Shown: piece after piece, positions 39,242 to 47,642 of the stretch
How positions within the stretch are numbered: the first letter of the stretch is position 1
Layout of the letters: each line of letters opens with the position of its first letter
NCBI RefSeq assembly: GCF_001428845.1
Contig: NZ_LMIU01000023.1
Coordinates: forward strand, 248,001-312,000
DNA length: 64,000 nt
Direction of reading: 5' to 3'
From: Achromobacter sp. Root83
Lineage (GTDB): Bacteria; Pseudomonadota; Gammaproteobacteria; Burkholderiales; Burkholderiaceae_B
The notes under the pieces: generated by a model
The model's input: the letters and a program-made list of their open reading frames with translations, nothing else
The model's database searches: none
Told to the model about the DNA's origin: nothing
Program-made: the position numbers and the translations under genes

Positions 39242-40434
39242 TCCGAGACCCCGCGCAGCACCGCGCCAGAGGCCGCATGCGCAGCGATCTCGTTGTCGCT
39301 GAAGCCAAAATCGCGCAGCACTTCGTCGGTGTGCTGACCGGTGAGCGGCGCGCCGCGCACCACTTGGCTCGGGGTCTTGGAAAAGCGGATCGGAAAGCCC
39401 GGCGTCTTGATCCGGCCTTCGGTCGGATGGTCATACTCGACGAACGTGCCGTTGTGCGCGATCTGCGGATCTTCGACCAGATCGGCGTAGCCATACACCG
39501 GGCTGCACCAGATGCCGGCGGCATCGAGTTTGGCGAACCAATCGGCGGTCGAGGCTTTTGCCAACGTGTCGCGCACGAGCGCGTAGATCTCGTCGCGCTT
39601 TTCCCAACCGTCGCGCTCGGCGGTGTACTCCGCCAGGCGCGGCTCTTCGGTCACGCGCGCCAGCACTTTCATGTCGGGCATGGCGAGCGCCAGATAGCCG
39701 TCGCTCGTCGCGAAGGTGCCATAGGGGGCGCGGATGTACACGTGGGCATGCGGCTCGGCACTGCGCACCTGCGGTTTGTGCCCGACGGTATACACCGAGA
39801 GCTCCTGCATCTGGATCGTGGTGATCGCATCCAGCATGTTGACCTCGACCTTCTGACCTTCGCCGGTGCGCTCGCGGTGCAGCAGCGCGGCCAGCACGCC
39901 CTCGAAGGCGCAATACGCGGTGACGGCGTCCACCACATACTGGCCCGCCGCGCGTGGCGCTTCGCCGGCCCGGCCCGACGACAGCATCGCGCCCGACATC
40001 GCCTGCAACAGCAGATCCTGCCCAGGGCGCGTGGCATAGGGGCCGTCTTCGCCGAAGCCCGACATCGATACATAGATGAGGCGCGGGTTCAGCGCCGACA
40101 GGGTCTCGTAGTCCACACCCAGACGGCCGGCGACGCCCGGACGGTAGTTCTGGATAAACACATCGGCCTGCGCCGCGAGCTTCTGGATGATCTCCTTGCC
40201 GCCGGCACTCTTCAGATCGATCGCGAGCGAGCGCTTGTTGCGGTTCAGCGAGAGAAAGGACACGTTGATCTTGTTGCCCGTGATGCCGCCGGCTGGCGCG
40301 TGCCGCTGCCATTCGCCGGCGGGGGGCTCGATCTTGATCACGTCGGCGCCCAGGTCGCCCAGGCGCTGCGCCGCGAACGGCCCCGCCATGGCGATGGAGC
40401 AGTCCAGAACCTTGTAGCCAGAAAGAATACTCAT
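39238..40434 (-). CDS. CaiB/BaiF family CoA-transferase
   Basis: Family III CoA-transferases move CoA between carboxylic acids. The 398-residue protein has the N-terminal VLDCSIAMAGPFAAQRLGDLGADVIKIE signature (here in two parts: VLDCSIAMAGPFA and LGADVIKIEPPAGE). The catalytic Asp is in RPGQDLLLQAMSG near residue 138, and the family C-terminus GQHTDEVLRDFGFS is present. It lies between the SDR gene (30 bp) and the solute-binding-like gene (ATGA overlap). The acid it activates is unknown. Confidence 0.92.
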   Translation of the reverse strand: MSILSGYKVLDCSIAMAGPFAAQRLGDLGADVIKIEPPAGEWQRHAPAGGITGNKINVSFLSLNRNKRSLAIDLKSAGGKEIIQKLAAQADVFIQNYRPGVAGRLGVDYETLSALNPRLIYVSMSGFGEDGPYATRPGQDLLLQAMSGAMLSSGRAGEAPRAAGQYVVDAVTAYCAFEGVLAALLHRERTGEGQKVEVNMLDAITTIQMQELSVYTVGHKPQVRSAEPHAHVYIRAPYGTFATSDGYLALAMPDMKVLARVTEEPRLAEYTAERDGWEKRDEIYALVRDTLAKASTADWFAKLDAAGIWCSPVYGYADLVEDPQIAHNGTFVEYDHPTEGRIKTPGFPIRFSKTPSQVVRGAPLTGQHTDEVLRDFGFSDNEIAAHAASGAVLRGVSE

Positions 40435-40464
40435 GCTTCTACCCTCTGCGTGCGCCGATGCGCG

Positions 40465-41226
40465 TCAATGCATGACCCAGCCGCCGTCAACTGCCAGCGT
40501 CTGTCCGGAAATGAAACCCGCCTCGTCCGAGGCAAGGAAAACGATGGCCGCGGCAATGTCGCCTGCGTGCCCGCGGCGCTTCACCGACTGGCGTTCGAGC
40601 ACCATGCGGTTGTAGCCCTCGGGATCAGGATGGATCTTCTCGGCGTCGGTGGGAAACGCGCCCGGCGAGATGGCGTTGGCCGTGATGCCCCACTTGCCGA
40701 ACTCGCGGGCGAATGCGCGCGTGGCGCCCACCATCGCGCCCTTGGATTGCACGTAGGGCAGCAGGTTTTCCCAGCCGCCGGACAGCGTGATCGACGAGAT
40801 GTTGATCACGCGGCCCCATTGCTGCTCGCGCATGCCGGGCAGCGCGGCGCGGACGATCTGAATAGCCGCCTCCACGTTCACGCGGTGCACGCGCGCCAAC
40901 TCTGCGTCGCTGTATTCCTCGAACGGGCGCGAGGGGTAGATCGCCGCGTTGTTGATGACCACATCGATCGTGCCCTCGGCGGTCAGCCGCTCAAGGTGCG
41001 ATTGCAGCGCGCTGGCGTCGGCGAGATCGGCCTGCAGGATGTGGAGGTGGTCGGAAAACCGCGCCGGCACGGTGCTGCGCAAGCGATCGATATGCCCGGC
41101 GTGGTTGTCGAGCGCGATCACGCGGGCGCCCGCTTCCAGCAGCGCAATCGTGGTGTCCACACCAAAGCCGCCCGCCGCGCCCGTGTACAGCACGCGACGG
41201 CCTTGCAATGAGAAGCGCGCGCTCAT
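40465..41226 (-). CDS. Short-chain dehydrogenase/reductase
   Basis: The 253-residue SDR has the cofactor motif TGAAGGFG near residue 15. An Asp at the end of strand 2 (ALDNHAG) favours NAD over NADP. The NNAA motif, catalytic Ser in NISSITLSGG and YVQSK active site near residue 157 are also present. It is probably a sugar or hydroxy-acid dehydrogenase, given its neighbours. Its start overlaps the DUF4432 stop (ATGA). Confidence 0.92.
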   Translation of the reverse strand: MSARFSLQGRRVLYTGAAGGFGVDTTIALLEAGARVIALDNHAGHIDRLRSTVPARFSDHLHILQADLADASALQSHLERLTAEGTIDVVINNAAIYPSRPFEEYSDAELARVHRVNVEAAIQIVRAALPGMREQQWGRVINISSITLSGGWENLLPYVQSKGAMVGATRAFAREFGKWGITANAISPGAFPTDAEKIHPDPEGYNRMVLERQSVKRRGHAGDIAAAIVFLASDEAGFISGQTLAVDGGWVMH

Positions 41227-42401
41227 GTGCGCCCCGCGATGGGCGCGAAGCGCCCCGACAACGGCGGATAATCGGCCTCGGGCTGCACCGCGATCGCGCG
41301 AATGCGTTCTTCGCAGGCCGCGATGTCGGCGGCCGAGCCCAGCACGCTGAACGTGGTGTCGTAGCGGCGCTCGTCGCCATGCTCGAGCCAGATGAGCTCA
41401 TTGCGCTCGCGCGCCGCGCCCTGGCCCAGCACATGGTTGGTCGAGGGCTCGATGCCCATCGCATACTGTCCCGATTGCAGGTTCTGCCATTGGTACTGGC
41501 AAGGGAATTGATGCTTGTAAGTGCTGACCTGCATGCCCAGGGCCAGCTTATCGTTCACCAGGGCCACCGGGACGCTGCCGTCGGGGGCGGCGGCCATCTC
41601 GTGCTGCCACACCTGCTCATGAAAGCCCAGCTGCGGCGCCGGCATGCGGCGGTAGCCAACGCCCTGCTTGCGATAGTTCTGCTCGTGCGCGGCCCACACC
41701 ACATCGCGGATCGGCGCCAGATAGCGCGAGTCGGCGTCCAGCACTGGATAGCCCAGGTTGATGTGATAGCAGAGCATGTGCGGCGTGCGGTAGAAGCCGC
41801 GATTCACCACGCGATCCGACAGTTTGATGTCGTTCGTGCCCACCTCGATCTCGATGCGGCGGTGCAGCTCGAGGTGCTCGCCGAACACGGTGCCCTGGCT
41901 GACCACGCCTTCGGCCCACAGCACGCAGCGATCGCCGTCCCAGCGTTCGCCGTAGCCGGTCAGGCGCGCGGGAATGGTGCCGACGCGGCCATGGATGGAT
42001 TGCTTGGCGGTCTTGCGTGGGCCGTACACGTAGTTGCCGGCCGGCGCGTCGTACATGAACAGGATGTGGTCCAGTCCGCAGGTGATCATGAGGCCCGAAA
42101 ACGAGCGCATCCAGCCCAGCCCGCCTTCGCCTTCGTAGTCATGCAGTCCGGGATGGCGAAAGCCCGACGGCGATTGCCATCCCATGGCGAAGCCGCGGTA
42201 TTCGCAATCGGCGATGTCCATCGCGCGATCCACCAGCACCGTAAAACGCAGGCCCGTGCCGCTGCGGAACTCCAGCATGCGGATGCCGCGCTCCAGCCCG
42301 TCGTCCAGCGTCATCAGGCGTACGCCGGCAAACTGCGCAAGCTGTCCGGTGCGCGCCTCTACGTCGCGGCGCGTCATCCAGGTCCCGTAAATGTCAGGCA
42401 T
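41223..42401 (-). CDS. DUF4432 family protein (aldose 1-epimerase-like)
   Basis: The 392-residue protein belongs to DUF4432, a galactose-mutarotase-like fold. Visible features are VLVDRAMDIADCEYRG near residue 55, GWMRSFSGLMITCGLDH, and GRVGTIPARL near residue 140. These proteins occur in sugar and sugar-acid gene clusters and probably epimerise or isomerise a carbohydrate, but the reaction is not established. It follows the TIM-barrel gene after a 129-bp gap with no recognisable promoter, and is ATGA-coupled to the SDR. Confidence 0.88.
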   Translation of the reverse strand: MPDIYGTWMTRRDVEARTGQLAQFAGVRLMTLDDGLERGIRMLEFRSGTGLRFTVLVDRAMDIADCEYRGFAMGWQSPSGFRHPGLHDYEGEGGLGWMRSFSGLMITCGLDHILFMYDAPAGNYVYGPRKTAKQSIHGRVGTIPARLTGYGERWDGDRCVLWAEGVVSQGTVFGEHLELHRRIEIEVGTNDIKLSDRVVNRGFYRTPHMLCYHINLGYPVLDADSRYLAPIRDVVWAAHEQNYRKQGVGYRRMPAPQLGFHEQVWQHEMAAAPDGSVPVALVNDKLALGMQVSTYKHQFPCQYQWQNLQSGQYAMGIEPSTNHVLGQGAARERNELIWLEHGDERRYDTTFSVLGSAADIAACEERIRAIAVQPEADYPPLSGRFAPIAGRT

Positions 42402-42530
42402 GAGTTCTCCCTGGCGGATGCGCGGGCGCGTCCGCCGGTGTCGGTGTTCAGAATCGTGTTCTAGAGGCGCGTCGCGGGCCTTGTTCGAGGATGGCTTCGC
42501 GGTGCGCCGGTAGTCTTGTGCCGTGCCGGC

Positions 42531-43445
42531 CTACAGACCGTTCGCGCGCAGCCGCTCGTCGAGGAATTGCTTGGCGCGCGGCACATCGTCTTCGGTCAAG
42601 TGTTCGATGATGATGGGAATGTTGGGGTGCTTCTTCGCCAGGCGCTGCAAATACAGGTCGTAATTGAGCGCGCCCAGGCCCGGCGCCGGCAGTTCGATCT
42701 CGCCCACCCCACGGAAGGTATGGCTTTCGGCCGCGCCCTCGTCACCAATGTCGCTGTGCTTTTCCGACTTGTCATCGCCCGAACGCTTCACGTCCTTGGC
42801 ATGCGCGATGCAGATCTTGTCGGAGAGCGCGTCGAACACCTGATTGAGCGTGCGGTCCATCTGATCGATGTTGTGCGCTTCGAAGTAGTTCGTCGGATCC
42901 ATCAAGAGGCCCAGGCCTGGGTGATCCACCTCGGCGAACATGCGCAGCGTTTCCTCGACCGAACCCACCACGTTGTTCACGTAGGTCTCGAGGAGGAACA
43001 CCGCGCCATGGTCATAGGCATGTTGCGACAGCTCGGCGATCACCGCGCGGCACTGGTTCCAGCCTTCCTCGGTCTTGTTCTTGGGGTGATGCACCCAGTC
43101 GCTGTCGGTGTCGAACGTGCCGGTTTCCGAGATCACGTAAGGCGAACCCAACTGGCGCGCGTGTGTCAGGATCTCTTTGAGATAGCCGTTGCGGCGTTGG
43201 CGCTCGGCGGGATCCGGATGAACGATATTGGTATAGGCCGAGATGCAGGACACCGGCAGGTTGTAGTTGCGGAAGGTGTCGCGGATCTGTGTGCATTTCT
43301 GCGCGGTCAGCTGCCCCGGGCCGAGCTCCATGTCCTTGAAATGCAGGTCCAGCTGCACGGTGTTGAAGCCGTGCGAGCGGATCACCTTGGCGGTGCGCTC
43401 CAGTTCATAGGGAAAGTAGCCCGAGAAGATTCCGGTCTGGATCAT
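42531..43445 (-). CDS. Sugar-phosphate isomerase/epimerase-type TIM barrel
   Basis: The 304-residue protein is an AP-endonuclease-2 type TIM barrel. Metal-binding residues typical of the fold are seen: Glu in VISETGTF and VFLLETYVNN, Asp/Asn in LLMDPTNYF, and His in CIAHAKDVK and PIIIEHLTED. Such enzymes include tagatose epimerases, inosose dehydratases and 3-keto-glycoside-processing enzymes. The ATG at 43445 has GGAGA upstream; an in-frame ATG at 43484 would overlap the oxidoreductase stop. It is the second gene of the operon. Confidence 0.88.
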   Translation of the reverse strand: MIQTGIFSGYFPYELERTAKVIRSHGFNTVQLDLHFKDMELGPGQLTAQKCTQIRDTFRNYNLPVSCISAYTNIVHPDPAERQRRNGYLKEILTHARQLGSPYVISETGTFDTDSDWVHHPKNKTEEGWNQCRAVIAELSQHAYDHGAVFLLETYVNNVVGSVEETLRMFAEVDHPGLGLLMDPTNYFEAHNIDQMDRTLNQVFDALSDKICIAHAKDVKRSGDDKSEKHSDIGDEGAAESHTFRGVGEIELPAPGLGALNYDLYLQRLAKKHPNIPIIIEHLTEDDVPRAKQFLDERLRANGL

Positions 43446-43476
43446 GATGGTTGTCTCCGTCTGTTTTTCTGTCTGG

Positions 43477-44568
43477 TTATTCAACAGCCGGCAGCCGTAC
43501 TGTGCGGCCTTCGGCGATGGACGTATACGCGGCCTCGACCAGCGCCATCGTGCGTACGTTGTCGGTCACGCTCAACGCAGGCTCGGTGCCGCTGGCCAGC
43601 GCGTACTGCAACTGCTCCATCACGCCGATGAAGGCATGTGGAAACCACATCGTGTCCCACGTCGGAGTCACCCAGCGCCCGTCGGTATGGCCCTCGGCCG
43701 CGCGCGAGGCGTAGCTCAGGGTCGACGGCTCGCCGGTGGGCCAGCCGATGGTGCCGCGCGCGACGCCCTCGGTGCCTTCCACGCGCCAGCGGATGTGCTG
43801 GTCGTCGGGGTATCCCTCGGCCCGCGGGCCTGACCACACATCTTCGAGCGATAGCGCGAGCAGGCCGTTGCCAAAGCGCAGCATGGTGGTCACCAGCCCA
43901 TCCTGATGCGCGAACTCGGTGCGCGGATCGGGGCGGGTGACGCTGGTGATCTCGGTGGGCTCGCCAAACAGATAACGCAGGGCGTCGAGGTGATGCACGC
44001 TCATGTTCGAGAGCGTCAGCCGGTCATAGCCGCGCAAAAATTCCTGCCAGTGCGGGATCGCGTGCATGTCGATCTGCGCGAACACCGGCGTGCCCAGCAC
44101 GCCCTGGTCAAGCAGCTGTTTGAGCGTGCGCATCGATTGGTCGTAGCGCATGTTCTGGTTTACCGACAGGATCTTGCCGGCGGCCCGTGCCTCGTCGCGC
44201 AAGGCGCGGGCTTCGTCCAGCGACAGGGCAAGGGGCTTCTGTGCCAGCACGCCACGCACGTGCGGGGCGCGCAATGCGGCGCGAATCAGCGCGGGCTGCA
44301 GGTCGGGCGGGTACGCGATGTCCACGATCTCGATCTGCGGATCGGCGATCAGGGCCAGGGGGTCCTCATGTACACGGGGGATGCCGTAGCGTTCGGCGAC
44401 CGCGGCCGCTTTGCTGCGGGTACGCGACGCGATCGCCGCCACCGTGAAGCCGGCCTGCTGGTAGGCCGCCAGGTGGCACTCGGCCATGATCATGCCGGCG
44501 CCGATGCAGCCTATGCGAAAGCGCCGTTCCCGAACGGGCGGGTCGGGCACCAGGGTTGGGTGCGACAT
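43477..44568 (-). CDS. Gfo/Idh/MocA family oxidoreductase
   Basis: The 363-residue protein has the N-terminal NAD(P) motif GCIGAGMIMAECHLAAY near residue 17. It has the family's catalytic Lys in a QKP motif (AQKPLAL, where most have EKP), and the C-terminal substrate domain with MSVHHLDALRYLFGEP. These enzymes oxidise sugars, inositols or glycosides. AGGAGG just before the ATG at 44568 fixes the start. It is the first gene of the seven-gene operon, divergent from the LacI gene across a 226-bp control region. Confidence 0.92.
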   Translation of the reverse strand: MSHPTLVPDPPVRERRFRIGCIGAGMIMAECHLAAYQQAGFTVAAIASRTRSKAAAVAERYGIPRVHEDPLALIADPQIEIVDIAYPPDLQPALIRAALRAPHVRGVLAQKPLALSLDEARALRDEARAAGKILSVNQNMRYDQSMRTLKQLLDQGVLGTPVFAQIDMHAIPHWQEFLRGYDRLTLSNMSVHHLDALRYLFGEPTEITSVTRPDPRTEFAHQDGLVTTMLRFGNGLLALSLEDVWSGPRAEGYPDDQHIRWRVEGTEGVARGTIGWPTGEPSTLSYASRAAEGHTDGRWVTPTWDTMWFPHAFIGVMEQLQYALASGTEPALSVTDNVRTMALVEAAYTSIAEGRTVRLPAVE

Positions 44569-44627
44569 GTGCTCCTCCTGCCGGCCCGGTATGCACTGTC
44601 GACTGCCTGGCATCCTGCCGTGCGGTG

Positions 44628-44661
44628 TTTGATGTTATTGAGCAGCGATAATCACATCAAA
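44628..44661. promoter_or_regulatory. Inverted repeat in the LacI/operon control region
   Basis: TTTGATGT (44628-44635) and ACATCAAA (44654-44661) are perfect inverted arms 18 bp apart. They lie about 60 bp upstream of the oxidoreductase gene, where a repressor could block the operon promoter. LacI sites usually have tighter symmetry, so this may bind another factor or be two half-sites. Confidence 0.4.
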
Positions 44662-44756
44662 ACAATCAGGGGTAAAGGCGGATGCCGCTTATAGGGCAGC
44701 AACGTTACCTTTTTGATCTCGAATGATTGCAAATGATTGGTTATGATGGCCTCGCT

Positions 44757-44773
44757 ACCATCGTCCTGATGGT
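44757..44773. promoter_or_regulatory. Inverted repeat before the LacI gene
   Basis: ACCATC-GTCCT-GATGGT is a 6-5-6 dyad ending 21 bp before the lacI-type start. A further GATGG at 44745-44749 can pair with the same CCATC. It is a candidate autoregulatory operator. Confidence 0.4.
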
Positions 44774-44794
44774 GTCTTGAGAGCCTGGTCCCGC

Positions 44795-45847
44795 ATGCGC
44801 CCCACCATTTCCCTCATTGCCCGTGAAGCCGGCATGTCCACCGCCACCGTGGACCGGGTGCTGAACGACCGCGACGGCGTGCGCGGCAAGACACGCGACC
44901 GCGTGCTGGCAATCGCCAATCGCCTCGGCTACTTCGTCCAGGGCGCCGATGCCGCCAGCCAGGATGTGCGGGTCGATTTCGTTTTGCCCGCCGGCACCAA
45001 CAGCTTCATGACCGCGTTGGGCCAGCATCTGCTCGAAGAAGCCGCCACCCGCCCCGATGTGCGGGCCCGCCTGCATCTGATCGAGGGATTCGACGCCAAT
45101 AAGCTGGCGCAAAAGCTCTACGAGCTGCGCGAGCAGACGCAGGCCGTCGGCCTGGTCGGGCTGGACCATCCACAAGTGCGCGACGCCATCATGGCGCTGC
45201 GCGACAGCGGCGTGCATGTGAGTACCCTGGTGTCGGATATTCCGATCTCGGCGCGCCTGGGTTACGTGGGCATCGACAACCGCGCCGCGGGCCGCCTGGC
45301 CGCGCTGTTGCTGGGCCGGTTTCTGCCACAGCACACGGAGCGGAAGGTCGCGGTGTTCGTGGGGTCACTGGCGTATCGCGGCCACGAAGAGCGGGAGATG
45401 GGCTTTCGCTCGCTGCTGAGCGAAGAGTTTCCGCACCTGCGCATCGCACACATTCTCGAGATCGGCGACGACCGCGACCGCGCCTTTGCCGTCACGCAGG
45501 ATCTGCTGCGCAAAGATCCGCCGCACGCGATTTACAACATCGGCGCCGGCAATCAAGGCATCGCGCGGGCGCTGAAAGAGGCGCGGCCGGCTGAGGCGCG
45601 GCCAAACGAGGCTCGCTCAAGCAAGGCAGCCGCCGCCCATCGCATTGTCTTCGTGGGCCACGACCTCACCGAAGCCACGCGCCGCCTGTTGCTCGATCGC
45701 ACGATGGACGCCGTGATCGACCAGAACCCGCGCGTCGAGGCGCGCGAGATCGTCAAGCTGCTGGTGGCGGCCGTGAAGGGCGCGCCCGAACCCAGCTACC
45801 TGCCGCGGCTTCAGGTCATCTTCCGGGAAAACATTCCCGAGCCGTGA
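44795..45847 (+). CDS. LacI-family transcription regulator
   Basis: The 350-residue protein has an N-terminal LacI helix-turn-helix (ISLIAREAGMSTATVDRVLNDRDGV) with hinge, then a periplasmic-binding-like sensor domain. The domain has the DNRAAGRLAALLL and VGSLAYRGHEEREMGFRSLL segments typical of sugar-sensing members. The ATG at 44795 fits the family start; a TTG 18 bp upstream is less likely. An Ala/Glu/Arg-rich insertion near residues 260-285 (repeats of EAR) is unusual. It is divergent from the seven-gene operon and most likely controls it. Confidence 0.92.
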   Translation: MRPTISLIAREAGMSTATVDRVLNDRDGVRGKTRDRVLAIANRLGYFVQGADAASQDVRVDFVLPAGTNSFMTALGQHLLEEAATRPDVRARLHLIEGFDANKLAQKLYELREQTQAVGLVGLDHPQVRDAIMALRDSGVHVSTLVSDIPISARLGYVGIDNRAAGRLAALLLGRFLPQHTERKVAVFVGSLAYRGHEEREMGFRSLLSEEFPHLRIAHILEIGDDRDRAFAVTQDLLRKDPPHAIYNIGAGNQGIARALKEARPAEARPNEARSSKAAAAHRIVFVGHDLTEATRRLLLDRTMDAVIDQNPRVEAREIVKLLVAAVKGAPEPSYLPRLQVIFRENIPEP

Positions 45848-45939
45848 TGGTTTCGCGACGGCGCCCAAGGCCGCCGAACCTATGGGCACTGGTGGGGGCG
45901 GGGCTGACGTGGTGGTATCGGCGCCGTACAACTCTAACT

Positions 45940-46012
45940 TTGTATCCTCTTTTTACAATCTAAATTGCGTATTTCAATTTTACGCAGTAGAGTTTGTAAA
46001 TCTGCATTACAA
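45940..46012 (+). promoter_or_regulatory. Three evenly spaced operators of hipBA
   Basis: Three dyads of one form, NNGTA-N9-TACNN, lie in a row: TTGTA/TACAA at 45940-45958, GCGTA/TACGC at 45967-45985, and TTGTA/TACAA at 45994-46012. Their centres are exactly 27 bp apart. A plausible promoter (TTGCGT at 45965-45970, 17 bp, TAGAGT at 45988-45993) is overlapped by the middle site. HipB-type antitoxins repress their own operon through repeated dyads, so these are the likely HipB sites. Confidence 0.75.
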
Positions 46013-46024
46013 CGTGAGGCTTGT

Positions 46025-46285
46025 ATGTCCGACTTCACCGTCCGCACCGCGGAGCAGCTGCCGGCACTGCTTCAGGCTTTCCGCAAACAGTCCGGGCTGA
46101 CCCAAGCGGATACCGCCATGCGCCTGGGCATCAGCCAGCAGGCCTTGTCTAATATCGAGCGCCATGCCGACAAGGTCAGCGCCGACCGGCTGCTGAAGCT
46201 CCTGAGCATCCTGGGCGTCGAACTCGTGCTGCGCAAACCCGGCGAATCGCCGGCGCCCACGCCGTCGGCCAGCCCCAACTGGTGA
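46025..46285 (+). CDS. hipB: HipB-type antitoxin, XRE-family DNA-binding protein
   Basis: The 86-residue protein has a central helix-turn-helix (QADTAMRLGISQQALSNIERH near residues 25-46) and the C-terminal LLSILGVELVLR strand typical of HipB, which pairs in the dimer. It represses its own operon and neutralises HipA. The ATG at 46025 follows GTGAGG and the three operators. It ends 4 bp before hipA. The upstream region is AT-rich compared with its surroundings, which fits acquired DNA. Confidence 0.88.
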   Translation: MSDFTVRTAEQLPALLQAFRKQSGLTQADTAMRLGISQQALSNIERHADKVSADRLLKLLSILGVELVLRKPGESPAPTPSASPNW

Positions 46286-46289
46286 GTCC

Positions 46290-47642
46290 ATGGGTCGGCG
46301 TTCACACACTCGCACCCTGAATCTCTGGATGAACGGCGAATTCGTTGGCACCTGGAGCGTGCAACCACATGCCGGAGAGGTCCTGCAGTATGCCGACGCT
46401 TGGGTGGCATCTCCCCAAGGGCGTCCGCTGTCGCTGTCCCTGCCCTTCACCCCAGGCAATCCGCTGCAGCGCGGCGAGGCCGTGCGCACTTACTTCGAGA
46501 ACCTGCTACCGGACAGCAAGGAAATCCGGGAGCGCGTCGCACGCCGGTACCAGGCCGGCTCGACCAACGCGTTCGCCCTGCTGGCTGAAGTCGGCCGGGA
46601 CTGCGTCGGCGCGCTGCAGGTGGTGCCGGGCCCTGAGGCGCCGGACGGCGTTCAAGAGGTGAACGCGATTCCGATGTCCGACGCCGAGATCGCCCAGCTG
46701 CTTCGCAACACCTTGGCGCCAGGCCCCCTGGGCCGCGACGCCGCCGAGGACGAAGACTTCCGCATTTCCATTGCCGGCGCGCAGGAAAAGTCGGCCCTGC
46801 TCTGGTACGACGGGCGGTGGTGCCGGCCGCATGGCGCGACGCCGACCACTCACATTTTCAAGCTGCCATTGGGCCGGGTCGCGAACATGTCGTTCGACAT
46901 GAGCGATTCGGTAGAAAACGAGTGGCTGTGCTCGGAAATCCTGCGCGCCTACCAAATGCCTGTGGCGACCACCCAGCCCCTGACGTTCGAGGACATGAAG
47001 GTGTTGGCCGTCGAGCGCTTCGACCGGATGTGGTGGGAGAACCCGGAAGGCAAGCGCAGGCTCATCCGGTTGCCGCAGGAAGACATGTGCCAGGCGACGG
47101 CAACCCCGCCGCATTTGAAGTACGAGTCCGACGGCGGGCCTGGCGTGCGCCAAATCATGAAGCTGTTGGCCACGTCGCGCGCTCCTGACCGCGACCGGCG
47201 CACGTTCTTCCAGGCCCAGGTCCTGTTCTGGATGCTGTGCGCCACGGATGGCCACGCGAAGAACTTCAGCCTTTTCCTGCGCCAGGGCGGAACCTACGAG
47301 CTCACCCCGCTGTACGACGTGCTGTCGGCCTATCCCATCATCGACAAGGGGGCGAATCAGCTGTCTCCGTACAAGGCCAGGATGGCCATGGCCGTACGCT
47401 CGAAAAACCCCCATTGGGCCATGCACGACATCCTGCGCCGGCATTGGATTGCCGTGGGCACCGAGCACGGCGTGGTGAATCACAACGGTCAGGGGGTGGA
47501 AAATGTCCTTGACGACCTGGTGGCGCGCACGCCCGGGGTCGTGAAGACCATCCGCGCGCTACTGCCGGCCGGATTCCCCATGCACGTGGCCGAATCCATT
47601 CTCAATGGCCTGCAGGAGGCCGCCGACAAACTGGCGGCTTAG
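46290..47642 (+). CDS. hipA: HipA-family serine/threonine kinase toxin
   Basis: HipA kinases phosphorylate glutamyl-tRNA synthetase in E. coli and cause growth arrest. The 450-residue protein has the N-subdomain 1 (LNLWMNGEFVGTW, then FENLLPDS), the flexible P-loop-like ISIAGAQEKSALL near residue 157, and the catalytic ATDGHAKNFSLF near residue 318, with the Asp and Asn needed for activity. TPLYDVLSAYP near residue 340 carries the metal-binding Asp. All key residues are present, so it should be active. It forms the operon with hipB. Confidence 0.93.
   Translation: MGRRSHTRTLNLWMNGEFVGTWSVQPHAGEVLQYADAWVASPQGRPLSLSLPFTPGNPLQRGEAVRTYFENLLPDSKEIRERVARRYQAGSTNAFALLAEVGRDCVGALQVVPGPEAPDGVQEVNAIPMSDAEIAQLLRNTLAPGPLGRDAAEDEDFRISIAGAQEKSALLWYDGRWCRPHGATPTTHIFKLPLGRVANMSFDMSDSVENEWLCSEILRAYQMPVATTQPLTFEDMKVLAVERFDRMWWENPEGKRRLIRLPQEDMCQATATPPHLKYESDGGPGVRQIMKLLATSRAPDRDRRTFFQAQVLFWMLCATDGHAKNFSLFLRQGGTYELTPLYDVLSAYPIIDKGANQLSPYKARMAMAVRSKNPHWAMHDILRRHWIAVGTEHGVVNHNGQGVENVLDDLVARTPGVVKTIRALLPAGFPMHVAESILNGLQEAADKLAA

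Noticed and set aside
37315-45847. Carnitine or bile-acid pathway, suggested by the CaiB/BaiF gene
   Set aside because: The family name covers many acids. The partner genes are sugar-type and no carnitine or bile-acid genes are nearby.
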